Origin: Flavobacterium araucananum
Lineage (GTDB): Bacteria; Bacteroidota; Bacteroidia; Flavobacteriales; Flavobacteriaceae
Length of the DNA stretch: 64,000 nt
Assembly: GCF_002222055.1 (NCBI RefSeq)
Contig: NZ_MUGS01000002.1
Location: 1-64,000 of the forward strand
Reading direction: 5' to 3'
This document shows, one piece after another, positions 16,957-25,139 of this stretch; the first letter of the stretch is position 1; the number at the start of each line of letters is the position of its first letter. The position numbers and the translations under genes were made by a program. The notes under the pieces were generated by a model. The model did no database searches, had not been told where the DNA came from, and saw only the letters and a list, made by a program, of their open reading frames with translations.

Positions 16957-17095
16957 ACCCTAAAGAACGCCAAGATTTTATTATAATAGTATCTTCAGAA
17001 AACAGAAAGTTCGCAAAGCTAAATCTATATACAGCTTTGCGAACTTTGTGTTTTTATACAACCAACGTTAAGAACTTAGGGTTCTTTGCGATAAA
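16957..17095. repeat. Palindromic CGCAAAG-family repeat, copy 1 (convergent gene ends)
   Basis: An inner stem of 15 bp (17006-17020 with 17033-17047) is nested in outer arms around CCTAAAGAACGCCAAG and CTTAGGGTTCTTTGCG. It lies exactly between the converging hflX and DUF3078 genes and may terminate both. Related copies are at 22.9, 39.7, 58.9 and 61.2 kb. Confidence 0.7.
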
Positions 17096-17114
17096 ATATT
17101 AGCTATAGTTTTAG

Positions 17115-18065
17115 TTAAAATCCAAAATTAACACCTAATCCAAAAACTTCTCTGGTTTGGAAACCACTAAAAGCATTGTCGTCATAAATCGCCTGGAAGG
17201 ATAAATTGGCAGATAAAAATTTGTTTACTTTCATGATAATATTCAACGAGTAATTGATATCGACATTTTGAGGATCTTCTAAATAGTTAGAATAAAGATT
17301 CAAAGTGTTTTCTGCAGTTACATTGGTCATAATCGCCAATTTATAGTAGACAGAGGTGTAGAAACCCAATTCGTAACGCATGGTTTTGTTGGCATCTACG
17401 CCAAAATAATCTCCGCTAACATACGGTAAACCTGTTGTATGATCAATACCGGAGGTATAAGCACCATCTACAAAAGTTAGTTTAGAAGTTAAAGGTGCAA
17501 AGTTTATTTTTAAATTATCATCTTTTGTCCAATAAATACCGGGTCCAAAAGTAAGATACCCCGGAGACATAAAGGCAGTATTTTCTGTTCTGATTTCTTT
17601 TCCGTTCACATCCTTGTCATACAAGTAACCCGTAGAAAATTGAGTTCTGAAATTCAAGAAGAAAGAGTAATACCATTGACCAAAAGCTTTTTTACCTACG
17701 ATAGAATTAAATTCCAGTCTGTCATCCGTCTTTTTTTCATAGTCGGCATTTTTAGTTTGTAAAAGCCCGTAAGAAGCTAAAACTTTGTTGTCCCAGGTAA
17801 GATCATCTTTTTTGTAATTGAAATCGTAGTTGATACCTAAAGTTCCTGAAAAGCTATCTTCGCCACCGGCAATCCAGTTATTAAAACTGGACTGATTTAG
17901 TAAAAGAGAAACTGTCCCTTTTGCTTTCCAGCCTTCTCCTTCGATAGTATCATTTATTTTTTTTACAGCTTTTTCAGTATTCTGAATTAATTCTTTTTCA
18001 GAATTTTGGGCTTGAACAAAAGTTAAGTTCGCTAAAATAAAAAGTAATAATGTTAGCTTTCTCAT
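17115..18065 (-). CDS. DUF3078 domain-containing outer-membrane protein
   Basis: A 316-residue exported protein with signal peptide (1-19, cut after FVQA). The mature part is a series of amphipathic beta strands (WKAKGTVSLLLNQSSFNNWIAGGEDSF near the start), consistent with a 12-stranded outer-membrane barrel, and it ends in an aromatic residue (LGVNFGF). DUF3078 proteins are widespread in Bacteroidetes and have no known biochemical role. It is the last gene of the SUF-region series on the minus strand but has its own -7 element, so it is probably transcribed separately. Confidence 0.85.
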   Translation of the reverse strand: MRKLTLLLFILANLTFVQAQNSEKELIQNTEKAVKKINDTIEGEGWKAKGTVSLLLNQSSFNNWIAGGEDSFSGTLGINYDFNYKKDDLTWDNKVLASYGLLQTKNADYEKKTDDRLEFNSIVGKKAFGQWYYSFFLNFRTQFSTGYLYDKDVNGKEIRTENTAFMSPGYLTFGPGIYWTKDDNLKINFAPLTSKLTFVDGAYTSGIDHTTGLPYVSGDYFGVDANKTMRYELGFYTSVYYKLAIMTNVTAENTLNLYSNYLEDPQNVDINYSLNIIMKVNKFLSANLSFQAIYDDNAFSGFQTREVFGLGVNFGF

Positions 18066-18090
18066 GGTATATAGTTTAAATGTGTAATAA

Positions 18091-18098
18091 CAAATATA
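18091..18098 (-). promoter_or_regulatory. -7 element upstream of the DUF3078 gene
   Basis: TATATTTG on the minus strand, 26 bases before the start codon; a perfect -7 match with a poor -33 box. Confidence 0.5.
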
Positions 18099-18144
18099 CT
18101 AAAAACCGATAGAAGGTTCAGGATTTATTGGCTGTAAAAGAAAG

Positions 18145-18654
18145 TTATTTCTTAGATTCTTTGTACAAAGGTACTGCTGAACATGCTTCGCCGTACATAA
18201 TACTTCTGGCAAAAGGTTGCAGATAAGTTGCAGCCAAAATATAAGCACGCGTTGGAACCGGTTTTTTAGAACACCCTTTTATAATAATTGGTTTGCCCTT
18301 GTATTCAGAATAATCAAGATTACTTAAAATCTCTTCGTACAAACTTGCGTCTAAATCTTCGATTGTTCCGTTAACCACTTTTTTGGCATAAGGTGCCAAT
18401 TGAATCGCTACCAAAATCGAAGACCAGGCAGGAACAATTGCATCTGTGCTGCAATTAACAGCTACATATTGATCTTGATATTGCGACCAATCGTGGTTTT
18501 TTAAGTGCTCTCTAAAGTCTTTTTCTTTTAATAGAAAACCTTCTAAAAGCCATTGCGAAATGTCAATTTGCTTACGCGTTCCTTTTGGATAATAATCCTC
18601 AAGGTCAAATACGATTAAAGCACTATTGGCAACTTTATTGATGATTTCTTCCAT
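18145..18654 (-). CDS. DUF2480 family protein
   Basis: A 169-residue cytoplasmic protein, start ATG at 18654. It matches the DUF2480 family (EEIINKVANSALIVFDLEDYYP at the N-terminus, IIIKGCSKKPVPTRAYILA near the C-terminus). The family is nearly confined to Bacteroidetes and usually sits beside suf genes, as here, between the DUF59 gene and DUF3078. Its cysteines (one in NCSTDAIV, one in KGCSKKPVP, one in GEACSAVP) could bind metal or a cluster, but no role has been shown to my knowledge. A repeat-containing gap of 160 bases separates it from the DUF59 gene. Confidence 0.85.
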   Translation of the reverse strand: MEEIINKVANSALIVFDLEDYYPKGTRKQIDISQWLLEGFLLKEKDFREHLKNHDWSQYQDQYVAVNCSTDAIVPAWSSILVAIQLAPYAKKVVNGTIEDLDASLYEEILSNLDYSEYKGKPIIIKGCSKKPVPTRAYILAATYLQPFARSIMYGEACSAVPLYKESKK

Positions 18655-18658
18655 TTTG

Positions 18659-18812
18659 TTTAGTTTTCAGTCGCAGTTTTCAGTCGCAGTTAAATACTGT
18701 GACTGAAACTATAAACTGTATACTTTTAAGGCATTCTTAAATTCTTTTTTAGTCTCAGAGGTAGTTTCAAATCTCAATTGATTACTGAAAACTGCGACTG
18801 TAAACTATAAGC
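18659..18812. repeat. Inverted repeat, TTTTCAGTCGCAGT family, copy 1
   Basis: Two direct copies of TTTTCAGTCGCAGT (18664-18690) face a complementary arm (ACTGAAAACTGCGACTG, 18784-18800). Related arms recur at 24.3, 61.15 and 63.57 kb. Confidence 0.65.
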
Positions 18813-18816
18813 TTTT

Positions 18817-19140
18817 TTAAAGCATTCCTAATTCTAATTTTGCTTCTTCACTCATTAAATCTTTACTCCAAGGCGGATCAAAAGTAATTTCGACATCAAC
18901 TTCTTTGATGTTTTCAATAGTTTTTACTTTTTCTTCTACTTCTCTTGGTAAACTTTCCGCAACCGGACAGTTTGGAGATGTCAGGGTCATCAGGATCTTT
19001 ACTTCGTAATCTGTGTTTACCATTACGTCATAAATTAATCCTAATTCGTAAATGTCTACAGGAATCTCCGGATCATAAATGCTTTTTAAAACCTTTACAA
19101 TTGATTCTCCTAACTCGTTTGTGTCTATTTCTTGTTCCAT
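18817..19140 (-). CDS. DUF59 / MIP18-like protein, SUF-associated (SufT/PaaD type)
   Basis: A 107-residue cytoplasmic protein of the MIP18/DUF59 family, which helps mature iron-sulfur proteins. The typical core is present: SIYDPEIPVDIYELGLIYDV, then TLTSPNCPVAESLP with the conserved cysteine, and VDVEITFDPPW. I start it at the ATG at 19140 (MEQEIDTNEL). A further in-frame ATG at 19176 lies inside an intergenic repeat and would add a tail not seen in the family. It lies in the sufS-sufE series, 100 bases from sufE across a CCACGAATT repeat. Confidence 0.9.
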   Translation of the reverse strand: MEQEIDTNELGESIVKVLKSIYDPEIPVDIYELGLIYDVMVNTDYEVKILMTLTSPNCPVAESLPREVEEKVKTIENIKEVDVEITFDPPWSKDLMSEEAKLELGML

Positions 19141-19160
19141 AATTTTATTTTTATATTTTT

Positions 19161-19235
19161 TTGCCACGAATTTCACAAATTTCCCGAATTAAGCATTTTG
19201 TATATTTAAAAAATTCGTGCTAATTCGTGGCAGAA
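19161..19235. repeat. Intergenic inverted repeat, CCACGAATT family, copy 2
   Basis: TTGCCACGAATTTCACAAAT at the left is complementary to the right end around AATTCGTGGCAG. It lies between sufE and the DUF59 gene, inside an otherwise co-directional series. Confidence 0.75.
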
Positions 19236-19240
19236 GAAAT

Positions 19241-19666
19241 TTAATTTTTGTTTTTTGCATCAAAAGCCAAAGCATACATTTTGATGTTTTTAATCATCGA
19301 AACCAATCCGTTTGCGCGTGTTGCTGACAAATGTTCTTTTAGGCCTATTTCATCAATAAACAGAGTGTCAGCATTTATGATATCCGCTGCTTTTTGATTA
19401 GAAAAAGCACGAATTAAAATAGCGATAATTCCTTTGGTTAAAATAGCATCACTATCTGCAGTAAATACAATTTTATCGTTGTTTTGTTCTCCTTGCAGCC
19501 AAACTTTCGATTGACAACCTTTGATTAAATTCTCTTCTGTTTTATATTCGTCTTTGATTAACGGAAGACTTTTTCCTAATTCGATGATGTACTCATAACG
19601 TTGCATCCAATCATCAAACATCGAGAATTCGTCTATTATTTCGTTTTGTATTTCTTTTATTGTCAT
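19241..19666 (-). CDS. sufE: Sulfur acceptor protein SufE
   Basis: A 141-residue cytosolic protein that takes persulfide sulfur from SufS and passes it to the SufBCD scaffold. The acceptor cysteine is Cys51 in LIKGCQSKVWL, the same number as in E. coli SufE. The conserved C-terminal pattern (GLKEHLSATRANGLVSMIKNI) is intact. It starts two bases after the stop of the upstream lipoprotein gene, which itself follows sufS by 10 bases, so sufS, lipoprotein and sufE form one operon. Confidence 0.95.
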   Translation of the reverse strand: MTIKEIQNEIIDEFSMFDDWMQRYEYIIELGKSLPLIKDEYKTEENLIKGCQSKVWLQGEQNNDKIVFTADSDAILTKGIIAILIRAFSNQKAADIINADTLFIDEIGLKEHLSATRANGLVSMIKNIKMYALAFDAKNKN

Positions 19667-19668
19667 AA

Positions 19669-20094
19669 TTATTCTTTCGTAAAACTAACCAGCAAATTTA
19701 CCAATTTTTCTATTTCCTTAGGAGGAGAACCATTGTCGAAACCCTGAGTTTCGTATGTTTTCTGATTCTGGGTGATCTTTAAATTTCCAATTGCAGCACC
19801 GTCGTAAAACCGTTTTTCAGTTGGGGCTTTTAAAGTTGGAATATTTTGTAAATTAATTTTTGAAAACTCTGCTACAATCTGTTTCCATTGTGCATCGCTT
19901 ATTTTGCTTTTTACAGGTTCTGTATTTTTGCCATTGATAACTGAAACTGTTTTATTTTGAACAATTATCTTTTTATAAAGACCACGGGAAACAGCAGAAT
20001 ATTCCATTTGTGTCGATGTCATATCGTTTGCTTTTTGGCTTGAACAACTCGTTCCAATAAAAATGGTCAGGAGCAATAAAGATAATGTTCTCAT
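19669..20094 (-). CDS. Lipoprotein of unknown function inside the suf operon
   Basis: A 141-residue lipoprotein with signal MRTLSLLLLTIFIGTSC and the lipidated Cys at 17. The mature part contains SRGLYKKIIVQNKTVSVING and ends with a short helical segment (PKEIEKLVNLLVSF). It resembles small Flavobacterium envelope proteins of unknown role. It is packed between sufS (10-base gap) and sufE (2-base gap), so it is certainly co-transcribed with cytosolic sulfur-transfer genes although it acts outside the cytoplasm. No cysteine other than the anchor is present, so it is not an obvious iron-sulfur protein. Confidence 0.75.
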   Translation of the reverse strand: MRTLSLLLLTIFIGTSCSSQKANDMTSTQMEYSAVSRGLYKKIIVQNKTVSVINGKNTEPVKSKISDAQWKQIVAEFSKINLQNIPTLKAPTEKRFYDGAAIGNLKITQNQKTYETQGFDNGSPPKEIEKLVNLLVSFTKE

Positions 20095-20104
20095 AAGTAT
20101 TTTT

Positions 20105-21319
20105 TTAGCTTAACATGGTTTTTGCCTTTTTGACTGCTTCAACCATAGTATCAATCTCTTCTATCGTATTGTAAAAAGAAAATGAAGCACGAATAGTTCC
20201 CGGAATACAGAAAAAGTTCATAATAGGTTGTGCGCAATGATGTCCGGTTCTAACAGCAATTCCTAATTTATCGATAATTGAACCAATGTCATAAGGATGA
20301 ATTCCGTCAATATTAAACGAAACTACAGATGCTTTATTTTTTCCTGTTCCGTAAATTTTTAGCCCTTCGATCTCTAACAAACGTTTTGTAGCATGTTCCA
20401 GTAAAGCTTCTTCTTGTTTTTGAATATTGTCAAAACCAATGTTGTTTAAATAATCAACAGCAGTACCTAAAACAATTCCACCAGCGATATTTGGAGTTCC
20501 GGCTTCAAATTTATGAGGAAGATCAGCATAAGTTGTTTTCTCGAAAGTAACCTCTTTGATCATTTCTCCGCCACCTTGATAAGGAGGAAGTTTGTTTAAC
20601 CAGGCTTCTTTTCCGTATAAAATTCCGGTTCCGGTAGGACCACACATTTTGTGTCCGGAAAAAGCATAAAAATCACAATCTAAATCCTGAACGTCCGGTT
20701 TTAAATGCGGAACAGCTTGTGCACCATCAATTAAAACAGCAGCGCCAACAGCATGTGCTTTTTCGATTATATACTTGATAGGATTTATGATCCCTAAAGC
20801 ATTCGAAATATGATTTACCGTTACAACCTTAGTTTTTTCTGAAAGTAGTGCCTCAAAAGCGTCCATAATTAGTTCGCCTTCTTCGTTCATAGGAATCACT
20901 CTAAGCGTAGCTCCCGTTTTTTCGCATAACATTTGCCAGGGCACAATATTACTATGGTGTTCTAATGCCGAAACAATTACTTCGTCACCGGGTTTTAAAA
21001 TTGAAGCAAAACCATTGGTCACTAAATTGATTCCGTGCGTCGTTCCGGAAGTAAAAAGTACTTCATGCGAGAATTTAGCATTGATATGATGTTGGATTTT
21101 TACTCTCGAAATTTCGTAAGCATCAGTTGCCAATTGACTTAGTGTGTGAACACCTCGGTGAATGTTGGCATTTATTTCCTGATAATAGGTTGCAATCGCA
21201 TCGATCACAATTTGTGGTTTTTGTGAAGTTGCTCCGTTGTCGAAATAAACCAAAGGTTTTCCGTTCACTTTTTCCGAAAGTATCGGAAAATCAGCTCTTA
21301 TTTTTTGGATGTCTAACAT
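20105..21319 (-). CDS. sufS: Cysteine desulfurase SufS
   Basis: A 404-residue PLP enzyme (group II, SufS/CsdA type) that takes sulfur from L-cysteine for cluster assembly, giving alanine. The PLP lysine is Lys224 in FSGHKMCGPTG. The persulfide cysteine is Cys362 in RTGHHCAQPIM, close to Cys364 of E. coli SufS. Other landmarks are FDNGATSQKP at the N-terminus, EHHSNIVPWQ, and FEAGTPN. It heads the sufS-lipoprotein-sufE operon, and TACTTTTG 26 bases upstream is the likely -7 element. Cytoplasmic homodimer in known relatives. Confidence 0.97.
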   Translation of the reverse strand: MLDIQKIRADFPILSEKVNGKPLVYFDNGATSQKPQIVIDAIATYYQEINANIHRGVHTLSQLATDAYEISRVKIQHHINAKFSHEVLFTSGTTHGINLVTNGFASILKPGDEVIVSALEHHSNIVPWQMLCEKTGATLRVIPMNEEGELIMDAFEALLSEKTKVVTVNHISNALGIINPIKYIIEKAHAVGAAVLIDGAQAVPHLKPDVQDLDCDFYAFSGHKMCGPTGTGILYGKEAWLNKLPPYQGGGEMIKEVTFEKTTYADLPHKFEAGTPNIAGGIVLGTAVDYLNNIGFDNIQKQEEALLEHATKRLLEIEGLKIYGTGKNKASVVSFNIDGIHPYDIGSIIDKLGIAVRTGHHCAQPIMNFFCIPGTIRASFSFYNTIEEIDTMVEAVKKAKTMLS

Positions 21320-21344
21320 GTCTTATTTAGAAAAATTCTATTTA

Positions 21345-21352
21345 CAAAAGTA
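21345..21352 (-). promoter_or_regulatory. -7 element of the sufS promoter
   Basis: TACTTTTG on the minus strand, 25 bases before the sufS ATG. The -33 region is poor. Confidence 0.5.
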
Positions 21353-21541
21353 CTAAAACTAAATTGGTTTATCCATCAAAACTATAATTTCCTTTTATGG
21401 TGCTATCAATGCAGAGCCCTAATGTCGATTCTCTAAAGTTTAGTTTTATTTTGTAAATTATGTTAGTTTAAAATCTAAATTAAGTGCTAAAATAGTGAGG
21501 ATAAATTATTTATATTGCAGTAAAAAATATCTTTTAACAAT

Positions 21542-22891
21542 ATGAAAAAAATCATCAGGTTACTTGTGCTTGTTTTACTGATTGTCGTTTTTTATTTTGG
21601 ATTTACGACTTATCCAAAACTTGAATTGATCTCAGGCTTTTCGGCCAAAAGTATTGCTTCAGGACATTTCTTAGATCATCGATCAAAAGAATTAATCGAA
21701 AAATCAGACAATGATATTCCGTTAATGGATCTGGCGTCGAATAAAATTGATGAAGCCGGAAAATTGGCAACATCTTCTGTTTATGGATTAAAAGAAAGAA
21801 AAGCGATTTATCGGGAAGGTTTAGGTGCAACTTTAATTGATGATGATTATGATGTTTCAAAACCTTATTTGCTTCCAAAAAGAACTAAATTGATTAATAA
21901 TCTCCCTTTTCCTTACGGAAATAAGGAATCTAAAGACACCCTTTTTTCGAATGTGGATTATTCTAAACTGAAAAAAGCAGTTGAAGATTCTTTTGATAAA
22001 AATGGCAGAAAAGCAAAATGCACTCGTGCCGTTGTAGTTTTGTATAAAGATAAATTGATTGCCGAAAAATATGATACAGGCTTTAATAAAGAGAGTAAAA
22101 TTTTAGGCTGGTCAATGACAAAAAGTATCACAAGTTCTGCTTTTGGAGTTTTGGCAAAACAAGGTAAAATTGATATTTACAAACCGGCACCAATTGCCGA
22201 ATGGAAAAATGACGATCGTAAAATTATCACCATAAACGATTTACTGCACATGAATTCAGGATTGGAATGGGAAGAGAATTACAGCAAAATTTGCGATGCT
22301 ACAATAATGCTTTTTCAATCTGGAGATATGGCAAAAGTACAACGTGAAAAGCCGGCTCAGTTTAAACCCAATACGCATTGGAATTACTCATCAGGAACGA
22401 CCAACTTATTGTCCGGAATTTTAAGAAGTCAGTTTAAAACCCAGCAAGAATATCTTGATTTTTGGTACAGTGCTGTAATTGATAAGATAGGGATGAATTC
22501 GATGATTGTCGAGCAAGATATGACAGGAACTTTTGTAGGTTCTTCTTATGCTTGGGCAACAGCTCGCGATTGGTCTAAATTTGGATTATTATACCTGCAC
22601 AAAGGAAATTGGAACGGAGAACAAATTCTGGATGAAAGCTGGGTAAAATATTCTGCAACGCCCACAAATACATCTAAAGGAGCTTATGGAGCGCAATTTT
22701 GGTTAAACGCCGGAGGTAAATTCCCGGATGTCCCTCGCGATATGTTTTATTGTAGCGGATATCAAGGGCAAATGGTAGCGATTATTCCGTCTCTGGATAT
22801 GGTGATCGTAAGAATGGGATTGAAAGAAGAGGACCAGGGATTTGATTTTAACGGGTTTTTGAAAGGGATAATTGAGAGTGTGAAGAAATAG
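21542..22891 (+). CDS. Serine hydrolase, class C beta-lactamase/DD-peptidase fold
   Basis: A 449-residue protein with an N-terminal membrane anchor (residues 1-22). The catalytic domain (about 145-449) has the SxxK motif SMTK (Ser191, Lys194) and the tyrosine motif in HWNYSSGTT (Tyr282). The third motif is expected near CSGYQGQ. The layout (GWSMTKSITSSAFG, LLHMNSGLEWEENY) resembles the 6-aminohexanoate-dimer hydrolase and esterase branch rather than true beta-lactamases. It would act in the periplasm on an ester, amide or peptide not known. It lies on the opposite strand within the suf region, between sufD and sufS. Confidence 0.88.
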   Translation: MKKIIRLLVLVLLIVVFYFGFTTYPKLELISGFSAKSIASGHFLDHRSKELIEKSDNDIPLMDLASNKIDEAGKLATSSVYGLKERKAIYREGLGATLIDDDYDVSKPYLLPKRTKLINNLPFPYGNKESKDTLFSNVDYSKLKKAVEDSFDKNGRKAKCTRAVVVLYKDKLIAEKYDTGFNKESKILGWSMTKSITSSAFGVLAKQGKIDIYKPAPIAEWKNDDRKIITINDLLHMNSGLEWEENYSKICDATIMLFQSGDMAKVQREKPAQFKPNTHWNYSSGTTNLLSGILRSQFKTQQEYLDFWYSAVIDKIGMNSMIVEQDMTGTFVGSSYAWATARDWSKFGLLYLHKGNWNGEQILDESWVKYSATPTNTSKGAYGAQFWLNAGGKFPDVPRDMFYCSGYQGQMVAIIPSLDMVIVRMGLKEEDQGFDFNGFLKGIIESVKK

Positions 22892-22898
22892 AATTTAA

Positions 22899-22992
22899 CT
22901 GCAAAGAACGCAAGATATAAAAACACAAAGTTCGCAAAGCTTATATAAAAAACTTTGCGAACTTTGCGAAACCTTTGTGTCTTTGCGGTAAA
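22899..22992. repeat. Palindromic CGCAAAG-family repeat, copy 2
   Basis: Nested arms: CTGCAAAGAACGCAAG with CTTTGCGGTA outside, and CAAAGTTCGCAAAG with CTTTGCGAACTTTG inside. It lies exactly between the converging serine hydrolase and sufD genes, with only a few spare bases on either side. Confidence 0.75.
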
Positions 22993-22998
22993 ACTAAA

Positions 22999-24315
22999 CT
23001 ACAAATCAAATCCTAAATTCACGCCTAATTTCGTGGCAATAATTTTAGTAATACGTTGTTTTAATTCTGGTATTTTAATGCTTTCGATAACGGCATTCGA
23101 GAATGCGTACATCAGTAAAGCTTTAGCTTCTTTTTTCGGGATTCCGCGTGATTGCATGTAGAACATAGCTGTTTCGTCTAGTTGTCCAACGGTACAACCG
23201 TGAGAACATTTTACGTCATCAGCAAAAATTTCTAATTGCGGTTTTGCGTTGATAGTTGCTTTGTCACTCAATAAAATGTTGTTGCTTTTTTGGAAAGCAT
23301 TTGTTTTTTGAGCATCTTTTTCTACCAAAACTTTTCCGTTGAAAACTCCTGTAGAGCGATCAGAGAAAATTCCTTTATAATCCTGGAAACTCTCACAATT
23401 AGGCGTTGAGTGGTTTACCAATGTATAATGATCAACGTGTTGTTTGTCGCTAAGAATTGTGATTCCGTTAAGCGTACTCGTTAATCTTTCCCCATAGTGA
23501 AAAAAGTTTAAGTTGTTACGCGTTAGATTTCCACCAAACGAAAATGTATGTACAGAAGCGTGGCTTTCTTGTTGTTGAGAAACATAAGTATTGTCAACTA
23601 AGTTTGCTTCGCTATTGTCATTTTGTATTTTGTAGTAATCAATAATGGCACGTTTTTGAGCGTAAATCTCGGTAACCGAATTGGTTAAAACCGGATTCTC
23701 ATTCAAACTTTGGTGACGCTCTATAATTTGCACATGTGAATTCTCGCCCACAATAACCAAATTTCGAGGCTGTACCATTAATGCAGCTTCGTTTCCTGTT
23801 GAGAAATACATAATCTCAATAGGTTTATCAGCTACTTTCTTTTTAGGAATATTGATAAAAGCTCCTTCGCTTGCAAAAGCAGTATTTAACGAAGTCAAAC
23901 TTTCGTCTTTGCTTGCAATCTGATTGAAGTAAGTATCAATAATCATTTTGTATTTTGGCTTGGTCAATGCTGATGACATCAGGCAAACATCGATTCCGTC
24001 ATGCGTAGTAGAAGACAAATGCGAACTAAAAACGCCATCGATAAATACTAATTTATAAGTATCGATTTCGTGTAAAAAGTATTTTTTTACCTGATTAAAT
24101 TCGATTGCATTTTCTTGCTTAGGAAAAACCGTAAAGTCATTTTTTAGGATGGCGTTTAGCGATGTATATTTCCAGGCTTCTTCTTTTTTGGTTGGGAAAC
24201 CTTTATTTTCAAAGTTTTTTAAGGCATTTGTTCGTATGTCATGTAAATCTGAATGTACATCAACACGCTCTTCAAAAGCCATAAAAGACGATACTAATTT
24301 TTCTTTTAAATCCAT
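22999..24315 (-). CDS. sufD: SUF scaffold subunit SufD
   Basis: A 438-residue subunit of the SufBC2D iron-sulfur scaffold. The right-handed parallel beta-helix core (about 130-400) has the typical late signature EIFADDVKCSHGCTVGQLDE, with the conserved cysteine and histidine region, and the C-terminal helices FYMQSRGIPKKEAKALLMY and AFSNAVIESI. Length and order agree with the family. sufC lies 65 bases upstream across a short repeat. The gene is last in the first suf transcription unit. Cytoplasmic. Confidence 0.95.
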   Translation of the reverse strand: MDLKEKLVSSFMAFEERVDVHSDLHDIRTNALKNFENKGFPTKKEEAWKYTSLNAILKNDFTVFPKQENAIEFNQVKKYFLHEIDTYKLVFIDGVFSSHLSSTTHDGIDVCLMSSALTKPKYKMIIDTYFNQIASKDESLTSLNTAFASEGAFINIPKKKVADKPIEIMYFSTGNEAALMVQPRNLVIVGENSHVQIIERHQSLNENPVLTNSVTEIYAQKRAIIDYYKIQNDNSEANLVDNTYVSQQQESHASVHTFSFGGNLTRNNLNFFHYGERLTSTLNGITILSDKQHVDHYTLVNHSTPNCESFQDYKGIFSDRSTGVFNGKVLVEKDAQKTNAFQKSNNILLSDKATINAKPQLEIFADDVKCSHGCTVGQLDETAMFYMQSRGIPKKEAKALLMYAFSNAVIESIKIPELKQRITKIIATKLGVNLGFDL

Positions 24316-24319
24316 TTTC

Positions 24320-24380
24320 GTAGTTATAAGTTATGAGTTATAAGTTATAGTTTTTGTAAACTGTAACCTGTAACTGTAAA
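24320..24380. repeat. Degenerate TTATAAGTTAT / GTAAACTGTAA repeat
   Basis: Direct copies of AGTTATAAGTTAT followed by copies of TGTAAACTGTAACC fill the sufC-sufD gap. It resembles the TTTTCAGT family but has drifted. Confidence 0.45.
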
Positions 24381-25127
24381 CTAGTTTTCTGCTTTAATCC
24401 AGTCGTATCCTTTTTCTTCCAGTTCGTAAGCCAGTTCTTTTCCACCTGATTTTACAATTCTTCCGTTATAAAGAACGTGAACGAAATCCGGAACGATATA
24501 ATCTAACAAACGTTGGTAGTGTGTGATAACGATAATTGCGTTTTTCTCGCTTTTCAATTTATTAACCCCATTAGCCACAATTCTTAGTGCATCGATATCA
24601 AGACCAGAATCGGTTTCGTCAAGAATAGCTAATTTTGGCTCTAACATTGCCATCTGGAAAATTTCGTTTCTTTTTTTCTCTCCTCCTGAAAAACCTTCGT
24701 TTAAAGAACGGGATAAAAATTTACGATCAATTTCTAACAATTCAGATTTCTCACGAATTACTTTTAGCATTTCATTCGCAGGCATTTCGGCTTGACCGTT
24801 TGCTTTACGAGTTTCGTTAATGGCAGTTTTCATGAAGTTCGTAACACTTACTCCGGGAATTTCTACAGGATATTGAAAAGAAAGGAAAACTCCTTTGTGT
24901 GCTCTTTCTTCCGGAGCAAGATCAGCAAGATCTTCTCCGTCAAGGAAAACTTGTCCGTCTGTAACTTCGTAGTTTTCGTTTCCGGCAATTACAGCCGAAA
25001 GGGTACTTTTTCCAGAACCATTAGGTCCCATGATAGCGTGTACTTCGCCAGCTTTAACTTCTATATTTATTCCTTTAAGGATTTCTTTATCACCAATTGA
25101 GGTGTGAAGGTTTTTTATTGATAACAT
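24381..25127 (-). CDS. sufC: SUF ATPase subunit SufC
   Basis: A 248-residue ABC-type ATPase of the SufBCD scaffold. Walker A is GPNGSGKST (34-42); the signature is SGGEKKRNEI; Walker B is LAILDETDSGLD; and the H-loop is VITHYQRLLDY. It has no membrane domain, as expected, because it drives conformational change in SufBD. The start is 12 bases after the stop of the flavodoxin-fold reductase gene, so it is in one transcript with that gene, the toxin-antitoxin pair and sufB. Confidence 0.97.
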   Translation of the reverse strand: MLSIKNLHTSIGDKEILKGINIEVKAGEVHAIMGPNGSGKSTLSAVIAGNENYEVTDGQVFLDGEDLADLAPEERAHKGVFLSFQYPVEIPGVSVTNFMKTAINETRKANGQAEMPANEMLKVIREKSELLEIDRKFLSRSLNEGFSGGEKKRNEIFQMAMLEPKLAILDETDSGLDIDALRIVANGVNKLKSEKNAIIVITHYQRLLDYIVPDFVHVLYNGRIVKSGGKELAYELEEKGYDWIKAEN

Positions 25128-25139
25128 TGTTTTTTTATT

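Noticed and set aside
19141..19176. Longer N-terminus for the DUF59 protein (ATG at 19176)
   Set aside because: The added codons come from an intergenic CCACGAATT repeat and are not part of the family.
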